From NCBI RefSeq assembly GCF_020075705.1, contig NZ_JAIQUM010000014.1, forward strand, positions 1 to 64,000: a DNA stretch of 64,000 nt, written 5' to 3'. The stretch is from Metabacillus rhizolycopersici (lineage in GTDB: Bacteria; Bacillota; Bacilli; Bacillales; Bacillaceae). The notes under the pieces are model-generated. The model searched no databases. It worked only from the letters and a program-made list of their open reading frames with translations, and had not been told where the DNA came from. Both the position numbers and the translations under genes were made by a program. Within the stretch, counting starts at the first letter, position 1; each line of letters opens with the position of its first letter. This document shows, piece by piece, positions 53,451 to 61,431 of the stretch.

Positions 53451-54182
53451 TTAAAAATCTATATCTATAACTTCTTTAATTGTTCCCGTTACTCGATCAC
53501 TTTCAAGTAACTGACCTTCTTTAAAATCATCAACTTCTTCTTTATGGTCATTAACAGGTCTCGGCTCATTATAATTAGGGTCAACAACAGGTCGTAAAGC
53601 AAGTTCCTTTTTAAGTAAGTTAATTTCCCCTAAAAACTCATTACGAAATGAATCAAATAACGTTCGTAACTCTTCTTTGTCTGGTTTATGCAAATCCTGC
53701 TCAACAAGTTTCGTTACATAATCCCGCAACTCATTTACTTGCGCAGGTCTCAACCCATTATAATCAGCACTAGCGACAGGACGTAAAGCAAGTTCCTTTT
53801 TAAGTAAGTTAATCTCCCCTAAAAACTCGTCACGGAATGAATCAAATAACGTTCTTGTATCTTCTTTGTCTGGTTTATGCAAATCCTGCTCAACAAGTTT
53901 CGTTACATAATCCCACAACTCATTTGCTTGCGTTTTTTGCTCTAGAAATGAGTAAACCTCAGGAGGCATTTCAGAAGTGCTTATAGCAAACATTTCACGT
54001 TCATATTTATTACTTTCTTTCTTTCTCATTACTCCGACCACATCCGTTGATTGATTACTAGCTGTAAGAAAAGCTTTAGATAGTATGTAAAATGGTGCAG
54101 CCATCTGAACACCTAGATGAAAATATACGTTCTCTAATCTATCAACTAACGCTTCATCGAGGCGTTTATTTTGGTTGCTCAT
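53451..54182 (-). CDS. Repeat-containing partner of the actin-like protein (ParR/Alp7R position)
   Basis: The 243-residue protein begins MSNQNKRLDEALVDRLENVY with a helical N-terminal region (FHLGVQMAAPFYILSKAF), possibly DNA binding. It then carries two near-identical 63-residue units, each running from NEL-x-DYVTKLVEQDLHKPDK through LFDSFR-x-EFLGEINLLKKEL to ALRPV. The duplication is visible in DNA as a 189-bp period (53593 and 53782). The C-terminus is acidic. The gene lies 17 bases after the actin-like gene, the position of the adaptor in type II segregation loci. No homology to known adaptors was established; the role is inferred from position. Confidence 0.65.
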   Translation of the reverse strand: MSNQNKRLDEALVDRLENVYFHLGVQMAAPFYILSKAFLTASNQSTDVVGVMRKKESNKYEREMFAISTSEMPPEVYSFLEQKTQANELWDYVTKLVEQDLHKPDKEDTRTLFDSFRDEFLGEINLLKKELALRPVASADYNGLRPAQVNELRDYVTKLVEQDLHKPDKEELRTLFDSFRNEFLGEINLLKKELALRPVVDPNYNEPRPVNDHKEEVDDFKEGQLLESDRVTGTIKEVIDIDF

Positions 54183-54199
54183 ACGTTCTCCTCCTTTTC

Positions 54200-55354
54200 T
54201 TAGGCGTAAACTGCATTTGTTTCATGTCTACTTAGAATTTCAAGACCATACAAATTTAATTTTCTTGTATCCGGCAGGAAAATATGATTTTCCTCTCTAA
54301 TTTCTTCTCCATACATTATATCGATCAATTCTTGGATGAACCGTTTAAGGATTGGAGCTATCCCACCAATATAAACATACTTATAGACCTTATCTTTGGG
54401 TGATGGGAATGTATTTTCAATCTTAGTGATTAAAATTTGTGTATAGTCTCTTAGTGACTCATGGATTTTCTCTGTGAGATCTACTTTTTTACCACTGTTT
54501 CCATCCCTTTGCTCCATTTTTGGTTTTTCGATGTTATTGATAATGAATTCTTCCAATGAACGAACATCATCAAAATACTCGAGTAACTTTTCACTTCTTA
54601 GTTTTTCAATGTGTTTCAAATATGAAATATCTGTGAAGCAGTTCAATGAATCCCTACTCTTAGGAACTTGAAGACCTGCAGGAAGCAATGCAAGATCAAC
54701 GGTTCCTCCACCCAAATCCACAATTAAGGTTTCAAAATTTTTGAATGAATTTCCTTCTTCCCTATCTTGTAAATCAAAATCTTTTTTAATAGCCCAACGA
54801 GCAATTTCACTTTCAATACGACATTTGCTTGTTTCAACGTGAATGGTTACAACTTTTTCTAATCCTGGAGTCAATATAGTAACTTTGTGATCCCCTTCAA
54901 ATCGCCAGGCCATTTTATTTTGCATTTCACTGAACTTGTTCGTTTTCTTAAGTAACCATATTGGAAGCATAGTTGAGAAATAGTTTATGTTAACTCTGTT
55001 ATCTTCTTTGTCTTTTCCTTTTATTGCATTGTAATAAGCAACTGAAGCCAGGAACATCACATATGGAATTTCAGATTCAGTTTTATCATGCAACTTGTTT
55101 ATATGTATGTTTCCTAAGACCTGTTTTTCTGCTGCATTCCCTACAAGATAATACTTCTCTACTCCGCCAATTGTAGTTGAAATTAGCAAACTTTGAAGAA
55201 GTGATTCGGATTCATGTAAAGCTGAAGGAAAGTGACCTGCTGCTTTATCCTTTGTTATTTCTACTACATTTGTTGGAATCTCAAAATAATAGCCATCCAC
55301 CAGTGTTTGAAAGATTGAATTCCCAAAATCAACGTTCTGACGTTTTATATCCAT
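54200..55354 (-). CDS. ParM/StbA-family actin-like ATPase, Alp7A-like
   Basis: The 384-residue protein is an actin-fold filament-forming ATPase of plasmid segregation systems. Phosphate 1 region is NVDFGNSIFQTLVDGYYFE, phosphate 2 is LIVDLGGGTVDLALLPAG, and the adenosine motif is YVYIGGIAPILKRFI. The segments HINKLHDKTESEIPYVMFLA and TMLPIWLLKK closely resemble Alp7A of plasmid pLS20 as I recall it. It should form dynamic filaments that push apart DNA bound by its partner. It is followed by the repeat-containing partner gene. No replication genes lie nearby, so this is a plasmid-type cassette in a chromosomal setting. Confidence 0.85.
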   Translation of the reverse strand: MDIKRQNVDFGNSIFQTLVDGYYFEIPTNVVEITKDKAAGHFPSALHESESLLQSLLISTTIGGVEKYYLVGNAAEKQVLGNIHINKLHDKTESEIPYVMFLASVAYYNAIKGKDKEDNRVNINYFSTMLPIWLLKKTNKFSEMQNKMAWRFEGDHKVTILTPGLEKVVTIHVETSKCRIESEIARWAIKKDFDLQDREEGNSFKNFETLIVDLGGGTVDLALLPAGLQVPKSRDSLNCFTDISYLKHIEKLRSEKLLEYFDDVRSLEEFIINNIEKPKMEQRDGNSGKKVDLTEKIHESLRDYTQILITKIENTFPSPKDKVYKYVYIGGIAPILKRFIQELIDIMYGEEIREENHIFLPDTRKLNLYGLEILSRHETNAVYA

Positions 55355-55700
55355 TACTATTCCTCTCCCTCATCCTTTTTCTTGATAATAAGTAGTATAT
55401 ATTCCTTTCCATTATTTGTCTAAGGTTATCTTACAAAAACTTTAAATCTTAATTGAAGAGAAAAATCTATTTTCCAAAAAATTGATAGGTCAATTGTTTA
55501 ATAGGAACAGGTACTTCCACTAAAATGAATTTGGTGTTTTTAAATTGTTAAATTTGTAATTTCTTTTAGGCACTTATAAACATTTTTAAAATTACTTCAG
55601 CAAAAAAAGTCGTTTAGATCAATTCAATTAGATCCTGAGTAGTGTTTTTAAATTCATTTAATATTAACCTCGACTGTAGTAAAAAATCCTTATTTTATCT
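55355..55700. other. AT-rich upstream region of the actin-like gene
   Basis: A possible promoter on the minus strand is TTAGAC (near 55424) with TATACT at 18 bases. A GTGTTTTTAAATT motif occurs twice (55527, 55640) in the same orientation. No array of iterons that would form a clear centromere was found. Confidence 0.35.
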
Positions 55701-55732
55701 ATCAATTTGGATAGATAAAATAAGAGTTTTTA
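55692..55732. terminator. Perfect hairpin
   Basis: CTTATTTTATCTATC pairs with GATAGATAAAATAAG. It lies between the actin-like cassette and the degenerate Tn3-type end. Confidence 0.65.
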
Positions 55733-55748
55733 TAAAGAGGCAACTCTT

Positions 55749-55786
55749 AACTTTGTATTGTCACTCCGCATTTTCCTGACACTACC
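55749..55786 (-). repeat. Degenerate Tn3-family terminal repeat
   Basis: The reverse complement starts GGTAGTGTCAGGAAAATGCG and ends GACAATACAAAG, matching the Tn3-type end at 1422-1459 at most positions. It marks a former transposon edge beside the actin-like cassette. Confidence 0.6.
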
Positions 55787-55927
55787 GAATCTAGAAGCAT
55801 ACCGAACCACTCTCAGGCAAGTAAAGTATTACTTTCAATTTGCACTTTCTCGTTATGAAAAAATACCAGTACGTATTTGATTAGTAGAAAGACTAGGCAT
55901 AAATAGCAATAATGATTCCGGATACGC

Positions 55928-58477
55928 TCATTTACATAAAAGCCTTTGTGAAACAATTTCTGAGAATATTTCCATTCCATCTGTTTTAGCAATATGGATG
56001 ACATCTGAAAACTGTGAGCTTTGGGGCAAAATCGATGCCAACATATTCTCTTTTTCTAAAATGACATTCGGATGGAATACTACTTCCTTTTGTCCATCAA
56101 AAATAGCCACATAAAAAATTCCCGATTCCACAAGATCCTGAAAAAAGTGGCTACCATAAGACAACTCGGGCATTAGTCCTGTTTCATTTGATGCGAACTC
56201 ACAGATAACTGACATATTACTCAACTCTGTAAAGTGAACAGGTACACCTAATGATGGTGTGGTCGTACCCCATCTACCGGGTCCCATCAGCATGACGTTT
56301 TTCCCTTTCAGCGCAGTATTGATCAAACCTATTTGTCTGGCAACCGCATATTTCCCTTGTTCATTACGCTCTAAATAGCTTTTAGTATGAACAAAAACAA
56401 CATAATCAATAGGCAATCGTACATTTCCTCCCATAAAGTTCCCTTTTGTGGAGAAAAAACAAGCCTGATCATCTGCCAGTTTCGGGATCTCGACCGAATG
56501 ACCTAATCCTCTCGTCTGCAAAGGGCGACATTGTAAAAGATTAATCTTAAAATGGTTGTCTTTCGTGAAATTTGCGGTAAATTCAATGTCTACTGGATAG
56601 TCATAAACCTTAGATAACAGAGCGAGCATATCTTTCATAAGCTTTGGAAATTCAGTATTCTTAAGCAGCTTTTGAAAATCAAGAATAAAAGGGAGTGGTC
56701 TATTGGTATAACCAAGCTCATTTAGGCGGTTCACCGTTTCATAGTCGATACGTGCAAACATTTGTTGATCAACCTTAATATCATAAGGGATAATTTCTTC
56801 CAATCTTTTGCTTGTTAACGTATTATCTTTTAAAGAGAGAACATCAACATAATGCTGTGAAAACTTCTTTTGATCTTCGTAATTCATCAGTGGTAAGCGT
56901 AAAGGATTATCTAAGGTAACAATTTTGGCATAATCACCAACCGTTCTATCTACCGCCCTTGTGCCAAGTCCAAATACGAGGCGAAGCATGCCCGCATCCA
57001 TATCTACACTTTCGTCCCATACATAAAGGTTAGAGGAGTTTCCAACGCCTGCAAGATGCGGGAAAAAGGTTTCTTGATAATGGTCTCCAGAAACACGCTG
57101 AATCAATATCGCCATCTGCTCGTCTCTCTCAAAAAGACCCCTGTTCATCCTGTAGGCGAGCGCTTCCTCATTCATTGTACTCGCATAAACGGTACGAATA
57201 GCCTGTTCAAACGCCTCATAGCGTTCTTTAGGAGTACCCTGGTTTACGCAGAACACACTCTCATATTTACCGGCAAAGGCATTCCCAAAGTTATCCTCTA
57301 GTAATGAGCTGGAGCGCACAATAATTGGAGATTGTCCGAAATACTCCAAGATGTGAACAAACTGCTCCTGAATATTCTCCGGAAATTTTCCGTGGAGAAG
57401 CTTTTCTTTCAATTCAGGTGCATGTGTAAAATAACCGTCCTTCGTCTTTTGCTTTGTCCGTAGCTTCCACCAGCCATTTTGAACAATATAGGTGTAAAAA
57501 ACATCTGATCCAAGATAAAAGGAATCATGTGGCTCCAAAAAAGGAGTAAATCGCTCCTCTTCATCCTGCTCTAAAATCTTTCTCGCAAGAAGCATACCGA
57601 CACTCTTTCCACCGATAAATCCTGTTCCTACCTCTCTTGATGCGATCATCAAAATATCACTTAAAGTAAAATATCTCTCGCACAACTCAACCATTCTCGA
57701 TTCATTGCCAATCAGCAAGGAAATTAACAGTTTTTTAGTTGTTTCTCGCTGTTCTGGTTGAAGTGTAAGCGCATCTTTTGCTTTGGTGAAAACAACATCC
57801 CAGTAATCAAGTCTTTCCTCACCACGATGAATGCTGGAGAATAACTCGGCGGCCTCAGAACTCGCTGTGATAGAAATAGCCTCCTGCCCCCGGATTAAAT
57901 GCGGAAAAAACATCGTAGGGGAATAACGTTGCTCCACCTTGAGTGGGTGAACATAAAATTTATCATTAACTTGATATAAATCAAGCAAAAGCTGTGTCGT
58001 TTCACGAATTCCTGCAATGGTGCTGTAAGTATGAACATTTCGCATAATCGCAAAATAAGCAATCGTATCTAACTCATACAAAAATGGACAAGAAACCTTA
58101 AAAAAGTTACCTATCATTAAATCAGAATACCAGTATTCTAACAAATCGGTCAGACAGTCAAAAACATAAAAAGTCTTCCTGCCTTCTTGCTCAATCAGAT
58201 GATGTACCGTTGTCGCAAAGCTTTCAAACCCTTTGTTTGGATCGACAGGATACATTTTGATGTCTGGGCAATCCTCAAGTAACGGTTCATGGTTCCCAAA
58301 ACGGACATAGACTAGCTTTCTATTATCCAGTCTAGCTTGTGCAACATATGGTTCAACCATTTTCTTATAGCTTTCTATTGAATCCACCTGCCAGACGACG
58401 TTATCTCCAAGACGAAGCTTGTCAATTGCTTGGTCGAAGCCAGCCATTCCTGTGCTTACTTTATCGTGCATGTCCAT
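55928..58477 (-). CDS. PEP/pyruvate-binding (PPDK_N) protein with degenerate KaiC-like N-terminus
   Basis: The 849-residue protein starts with a KaiC/RecA-like region (about 1-200: STGMAGFDQAIDKLRLGDNV, RKLVYVRFGNHEPLL) that lacks a Walker A motif. The ATP-grasp domain of pyruvate phosphate dikinase/PEP synthase follows: TGFIGGKSVGMLLARKIL, IIVRSSSLLEDNFGNAFAGK, MAILIQRV, LLQCRPLQTRG. There is no phosphohistidine swivel domain (GGxTSHAAI) and no PEP TIM barrel. The C-terminal ~200 residues (VMLMGPGRWGTTTPSLGVPV) are family-specific. It is therefore not a complete PEP synthase; it might phosphorylate or activate another molecule. It is monocistronic. Confidence 0.8.
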   Translation of the reverse strand: MDMHDKVSTGMAGFDQAIDKLRLGDNVVWQVDSIESYKKMVEPYVAQARLDNRKLVYVRFGNHEPLLEDCPDIKMYPVDPNKGFESFATTVHHLIEQEGRKTFYVFDCLTDLLEYWYSDLMIGNFFKVSCPFLYELDTIAYFAIMRNVHTYSTIAGIRETTQLLLDLYQVNDKFYVHPLKVEQRYSPTMFFPHLIRGQEAISITASSEAAELFSSIHRGEERLDYWDVVFTKAKDALTLQPEQRETTKKLLISLLIGNESRMVELCERYFTLSDILMIASREVGTGFIGGKSVGMLLARKILEQDEEERFTPFLEPHDSFYLGSDVFYTYIVQNGWWKLRTKQKTKDGYFTHAPELKEKLLHGKFPENIQEQFVHILEYFGQSPIIVRSSSLLEDNFGNAFAGKYESVFCVNQGTPKERYEAFEQAIRTVYASTMNEEALAYRMNRGLFERDEQMAILIQRVSGDHYQETFFPHLAGVGNSSNLYVWDESVDMDAGMLRLVFGLGTRAVDRTVGDYAKIVTLDNPLRLPLMNYEDQKKFSQHYVDVLSLKDNTLTSKRLEEIIPYDIKVDQQMFARIDYETVNRLNELGYTNRPLPFILDFQKLLKNTEFPKLMKDMLALLSKVYDYPVDIEFTANFTKDNHFKINLLQCRPLQTRGLGHSVEIPKLADDQACFFSTKGNFMGGNVRLPIDYVVFVHTKSYLERNEQGKYAVARQIGLINTALKGKNVMLMGPGRWGTTTPSLGVPVHFTELSNMSVICEFASNETGLMPELSYGSHFFQDLVESGIFYVAIFDGQKEVVFHPNVILEKENMLASILPQSSQFSDVIHIAKTDGMEIFSEIVSQRLLCK

Positions 58478-58778
58478 TGTGTTTCACCGGTCCTTTCTGA
58501 TGTAAAATGTTATATTTTGCTCTATAGAAGCGGTACTATTTTCGTAGGGTTTGGATGATGATCGTAGAAATGACTATCTTGTTGTCAAATTTATCAATTA
58601 CATTAGCTATTACAATCGTAAAGTAGTCAATCATATAAATCTTCATATTAGAACTTCTCGGTTGCTCATTAACTTTATCCCTTTCTTTGTTATTATAGCA
58701 TTTCAAACATTTTGAAAATGATTAATTTTGAAAATATGCCATTATGAAATAAAGCTCCATATAGTAATCTTGTAGTAG

Positions 58779-59010
58779 TAAGAGAACATGTAAGAACTGC
58801 GCCTGACGGAAGCCTAACAAACAACTTGTCTTAAAAAGGTGAAACAGTAGAAAGTGTAGCTAATAAAGAATTTTCAAATAACACCGAATCAACTGATGAG
58901 ATATCAACCTTAGAAAAAGTAATTGAAAATACACAAGCTGCAGTACTGGGCCAATCCGTTATAGATCAGTTATTGAGAGTATTGAAAAACAAGAGGAGAA
59001 TAATAAATAA
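58779..59010 (+). pseudogene. Hypothetical gene remnant
   Basis: The plus strand encodes VVREHVRTAPDGSLTNNLS, a stop, then KGETVESVANKEFSNNTEST and LEKVIENTQAAVLGQSVIDQ in the same frame. It looks like a coding sequence broken by one stop codon. Not recognised. 58478-58778 shows nothing else. Confidence 0.35.
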
Positions 59011-59121
59011 TAAAATCGTATCTAACTTGTGCTTTATTATTTTTCAAGACTAATAGAAGTAGATGGATGTATAACTTTCGAACAATTGACATCCATCATA
59101 ACTTTTTGGAATTTAAAGGAA

Positions 59122-59159
59122 TAATAAAAGATCCCTAAAACTCTAGGGATCTTTTATTA
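59122..59159. terminator. Terminator after oxidase-like gene
   Basis: AATAAAAGATCCCTA pairs with TAGGGATCTTTTATT, starting nine bases after the stop. Another hairpin (GATGGATGT ... ACATCCATC, 59062-59097) lies just beyond. Confidence 0.85.
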
Positions 59160-59167
59160 TTCTATGT

Positions 59168-59554
59168 TTACATTGTAATATCTTTGTTCATTACAATAGA
59201 CTGATTTGCATTATTTTTTTTGAAAACATTAATAAGAAATAAAAGTGTACCAACAACAACCATTATGGAACCAATTATGATTGCTTGATTACCTGTAAGA
59301 ATCTGAATAAAAAGAGCAACTTGCATCAATGGTACACCACTATTGTGTAACCAAAAGTGAGTTTGTGCTAATCCTGATTCTGCTGCTCGTGGGTAGATAG
59401 AATAAATAATACCGAATATTTCCATTGAAACCCAACCTAATAAATTTATTTGTGCATGAACAGATGTAAACGCGAAGTTATGAATCATTCCCATTACAAG
59501 CCCAAGGCAGACAGCTATAAAGAAGTAAACATAACTATATTGTCTTTTTATCAA
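59168..59554 (-). CDS. Small cytochrome oxidase subunit I-like membrane protein
   Basis: The 128-residue protein has four transmembrane helices: YVYFFIAVCLGLVMGMIHNF, INLLGWVSMEIFGIIYSIYP, LHNSGVPLMQVALFIQILTG and IIIGSIMVVVGTLLFLIN. The FTSVHAQINLLGWVSMEIFG and THFWLHNSGVP segments resemble helices of heme-copper oxidase subunit I, with histidines that could bind heme. It is far shorter than a true subunit. Relatives in bacilli are annotated as cytochrome c oxidase-like but have no known function. The TTG start at 59554 lacks a clear ribosome binding site. Confidence 0.6.
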   Translation of the reverse strand: MIKRQYSYVYFFIAVCLGLVMGMIHNFAFTSVHAQINLLGWVSMEIFGIIYSIYPRAAESGLAQTHFWLHNSGVPLMQVALFIQILTGNQAIIIGSIMVVVGTLLFLINVFKKNNANQSIVMNKDITM

Positions 59555-59839
59555 ATTTATGAATAGTCTTGAGGAAATATTTAAACAATAAGGGGCATCG
59601 TGGACAACAAAAGGACAATAACCATGGATGATACTTTCCTTTTGTTTTTCTACTATTTTAAGAATCGTTTTGTAAAAAACATATCGAACGCATCTCTCCT
59701 CGTTTGAGGTAATTCAAGACGATATTCAGATACAATGTGCATAACCAAGTCGCTCATCCTCCAACCAACGGTGATGGAACAGAGTTTTATATAAAATAAT
59801 ATACGATTACAGCGTTCCGCTTGACAAAGCAAGTACAAT

Positions 59840-59895
59840 AAAAACTAGCTCATCTACATTCATCGCCAAATGTAAGAGTGAGCTAGTCGTTTTTA
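59840..59895 (-). terminator. Terminator of the gltAB operon
   Basis: On the minus strand ACTAGCTCACTCTTACATT folds with GAATGTAGATGAGCTAGT and is followed by TTTTTATTG, 50 bases after the gltB stop. 59555-59839 holds only a weak 31-60 residue frame (SEYRLELPQTRRDAFDMFF). Confidence 0.85.
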
Positions 59896-59943
59896 TTCCT
59901 TTATTTCTTGATGCTACCATAAGTATAGGTAGCTGGTATAATC

Positions 59944-61428
59944 TTAAGGTAACCTAGTTTCACCCATTAAATATCTGTCACATTCTCTTGCAGCCCCTCT
60001 ACCTTCATTGATAGCCCATACGATGAGACTTTGTCCCCGACGCATATCGCCAGCAGCAAAAATACCTTTAATATTTGTTTTGTATGTTTCATACTCAGCC
60101 TTCACATTTGAACGTTCATCTCTTTCAACAGCAAGATTCTGGAGAAAGCCTTCCTCTGGACCACTAAATCCAATTGCTAGTAAGACCAACTGTGCAGGCC
60201 ATACCTTTTCTGTTCCAGGTATCTCTTTACGAACACGTCGTCCATCTTCAGACATTGTCGTTTCAACGTCAATGGTATGAACTTCTTTGACATGCCCATT
60301 TTCATCGCCTACAAATTTTGTCGTCATCACAGCATAGGCGCGTGGATCTTCTCCAAAAATAGCAGCAGCTTCTTTTTGACCATATTCGACTCGATGAATA
60401 ACTGGCCACTGTGGCCACGGGTTATCATCAGGTCGGACGTCACCTTTTTTTTCATATATATCAAACTGTGTTAAGCTTTTGCATTTATGTCTGACAGAAG
60501 TAGCTAAACAATCTGTCCCTGTATCTCCCCCACCGATTACAATGACATCTTTGTCTTTTGCAGAGATATAGTCTCCATTCTCAAGTTTTGAATCTAATAA
60601 ACTTTTCGTATTCGCATGGAGAAAATCCATAGCATAATGGATTCCTTTTAACTCTCTCCCCTCGACCTGTAAGTCACGAGGCTTCGTAGCCCCACCACAT
60701 AGAATGACAGCATCAAATTCTGATTGAAGTGTAGACATTGGATAATCTTTGCCTATTTCTGTATTTGTCACAAACGTAATCCCTTCTGCTTTAAGAAGAT
60801 TTACACGTCGTTCAACAACATAATAGGGAAGCTTCATTTCAGGTATTCCGTAGGTTAAAAGACCTCCAACTCGGTCATGACGTTCAAAAACTGTGACATT
60901 ATGACCTGCTTTATTCAACTGAGCGGAGCAAGCTAAACCTGCTGGTCCAGAACCTATGACGGCAACTTTTTTATCAGTCCGAATGTCTGGAGGCTCCGGC
61001 TTTACCCAGCCTTCCTTAAACCCTTTTTCAATAATTTCAAGCTCAATAGAACGGATGGCAACCGGTGGTTCATTTATTCCTAGAACACATGAACCTTCAC
61101 AAGGAGCAGGACAAGCCATCCCTGTAAACTCAGGAAAGTTATTTCTTTCATGTTCGCATTTCAAAGCTTCCTTCCATTGCCCTTGATAAACTAAATCATT
61201 CCACTCTGGGATTAAGTGATGAACAGGACAACCGGAAGTCATTCCATTTAACATCGTACCTGTATGACAGGTTGGAACACCACAGTCCATGCAACGTGCA
61301 CCTTGTTGTTTCAACTCTTTTTCATCAAGATGTAATGTATAAACTTTCCAATCTTCTATTCGTTTTACAGGGTCACGTTCGGGTCTAGCTTGACGTTGAT
61401 AGTCTAGAAATCCATTTGGCTTTCCCAT
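59944..61428 (-). CDS. gltB: Glutamate synthase small subunit
   Basis: This subunit (GltD in E. coli naming) carries electrons from NADPH through FAD and iron-sulfur clusters to the large subunit. The 494-residue protein has the cysteine clusters ARCMDCGVPTCHTG and GMACPAPCEGSCVLGI near the N-terminus, the FAD fold VIGSGPAGLACSAQL, the NADPH fold VIVIGGGDTGTDCL and a C-terminal second FAD region GIFAAGDMRRGQSLIVWAI. It follows the large subunit by 3 bases and ends with a terminator. Confidence 0.95.
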   Translation of the reverse strand: MGKPNGFLDYQRQARPERDPVKRIEDWKVYTLHLDEKELKQQGARCMDCGVPTCHTGTMLNGMTSGCPVHHLIPEWNDLVYQGQWKEALKCEHERNNFPEFTGMACPAPCEGSCVLGINEPPVAIRSIELEIIEKGFKEGWVKPEPPDIRTDKKVAVIGSGPAGLACSAQLNKAGHNVTVFERHDRVGGLLTYGIPEMKLPYYVVERRVNLLKAEGITFVTNTEIGKDYPMSTLQSEFDAVILCGGATKPRDLQVEGRELKGIHYAMDFLHANTKSLLDSKLENGDYISAKDKDVIVIGGGDTGTDCLATSVRHKCKSLTQFDIYEKKGDVRPDDNPWPQWPVIHRVEYGQKEAAAIFGEDPRAYAVMTTKFVGDENGHVKEVHTIDVETTMSEDGRRVRKEIPGTEKVWPAQLVLLAIGFSGPEEGFLQNLAVERDERSNVKAEYETYKTNIKGIFAAGDMRRGQSLIVWAINEGRGAARECDRYLMGETRLP

Positions 61429-61431
61429 CGT

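Noticed and set aside
55355..55700. Centromere-like iteron array upstream of the actin-like gene
   Set aside because: Only a pair of AT-rich GTGTTTTTAAATT words was found, which is not enough.
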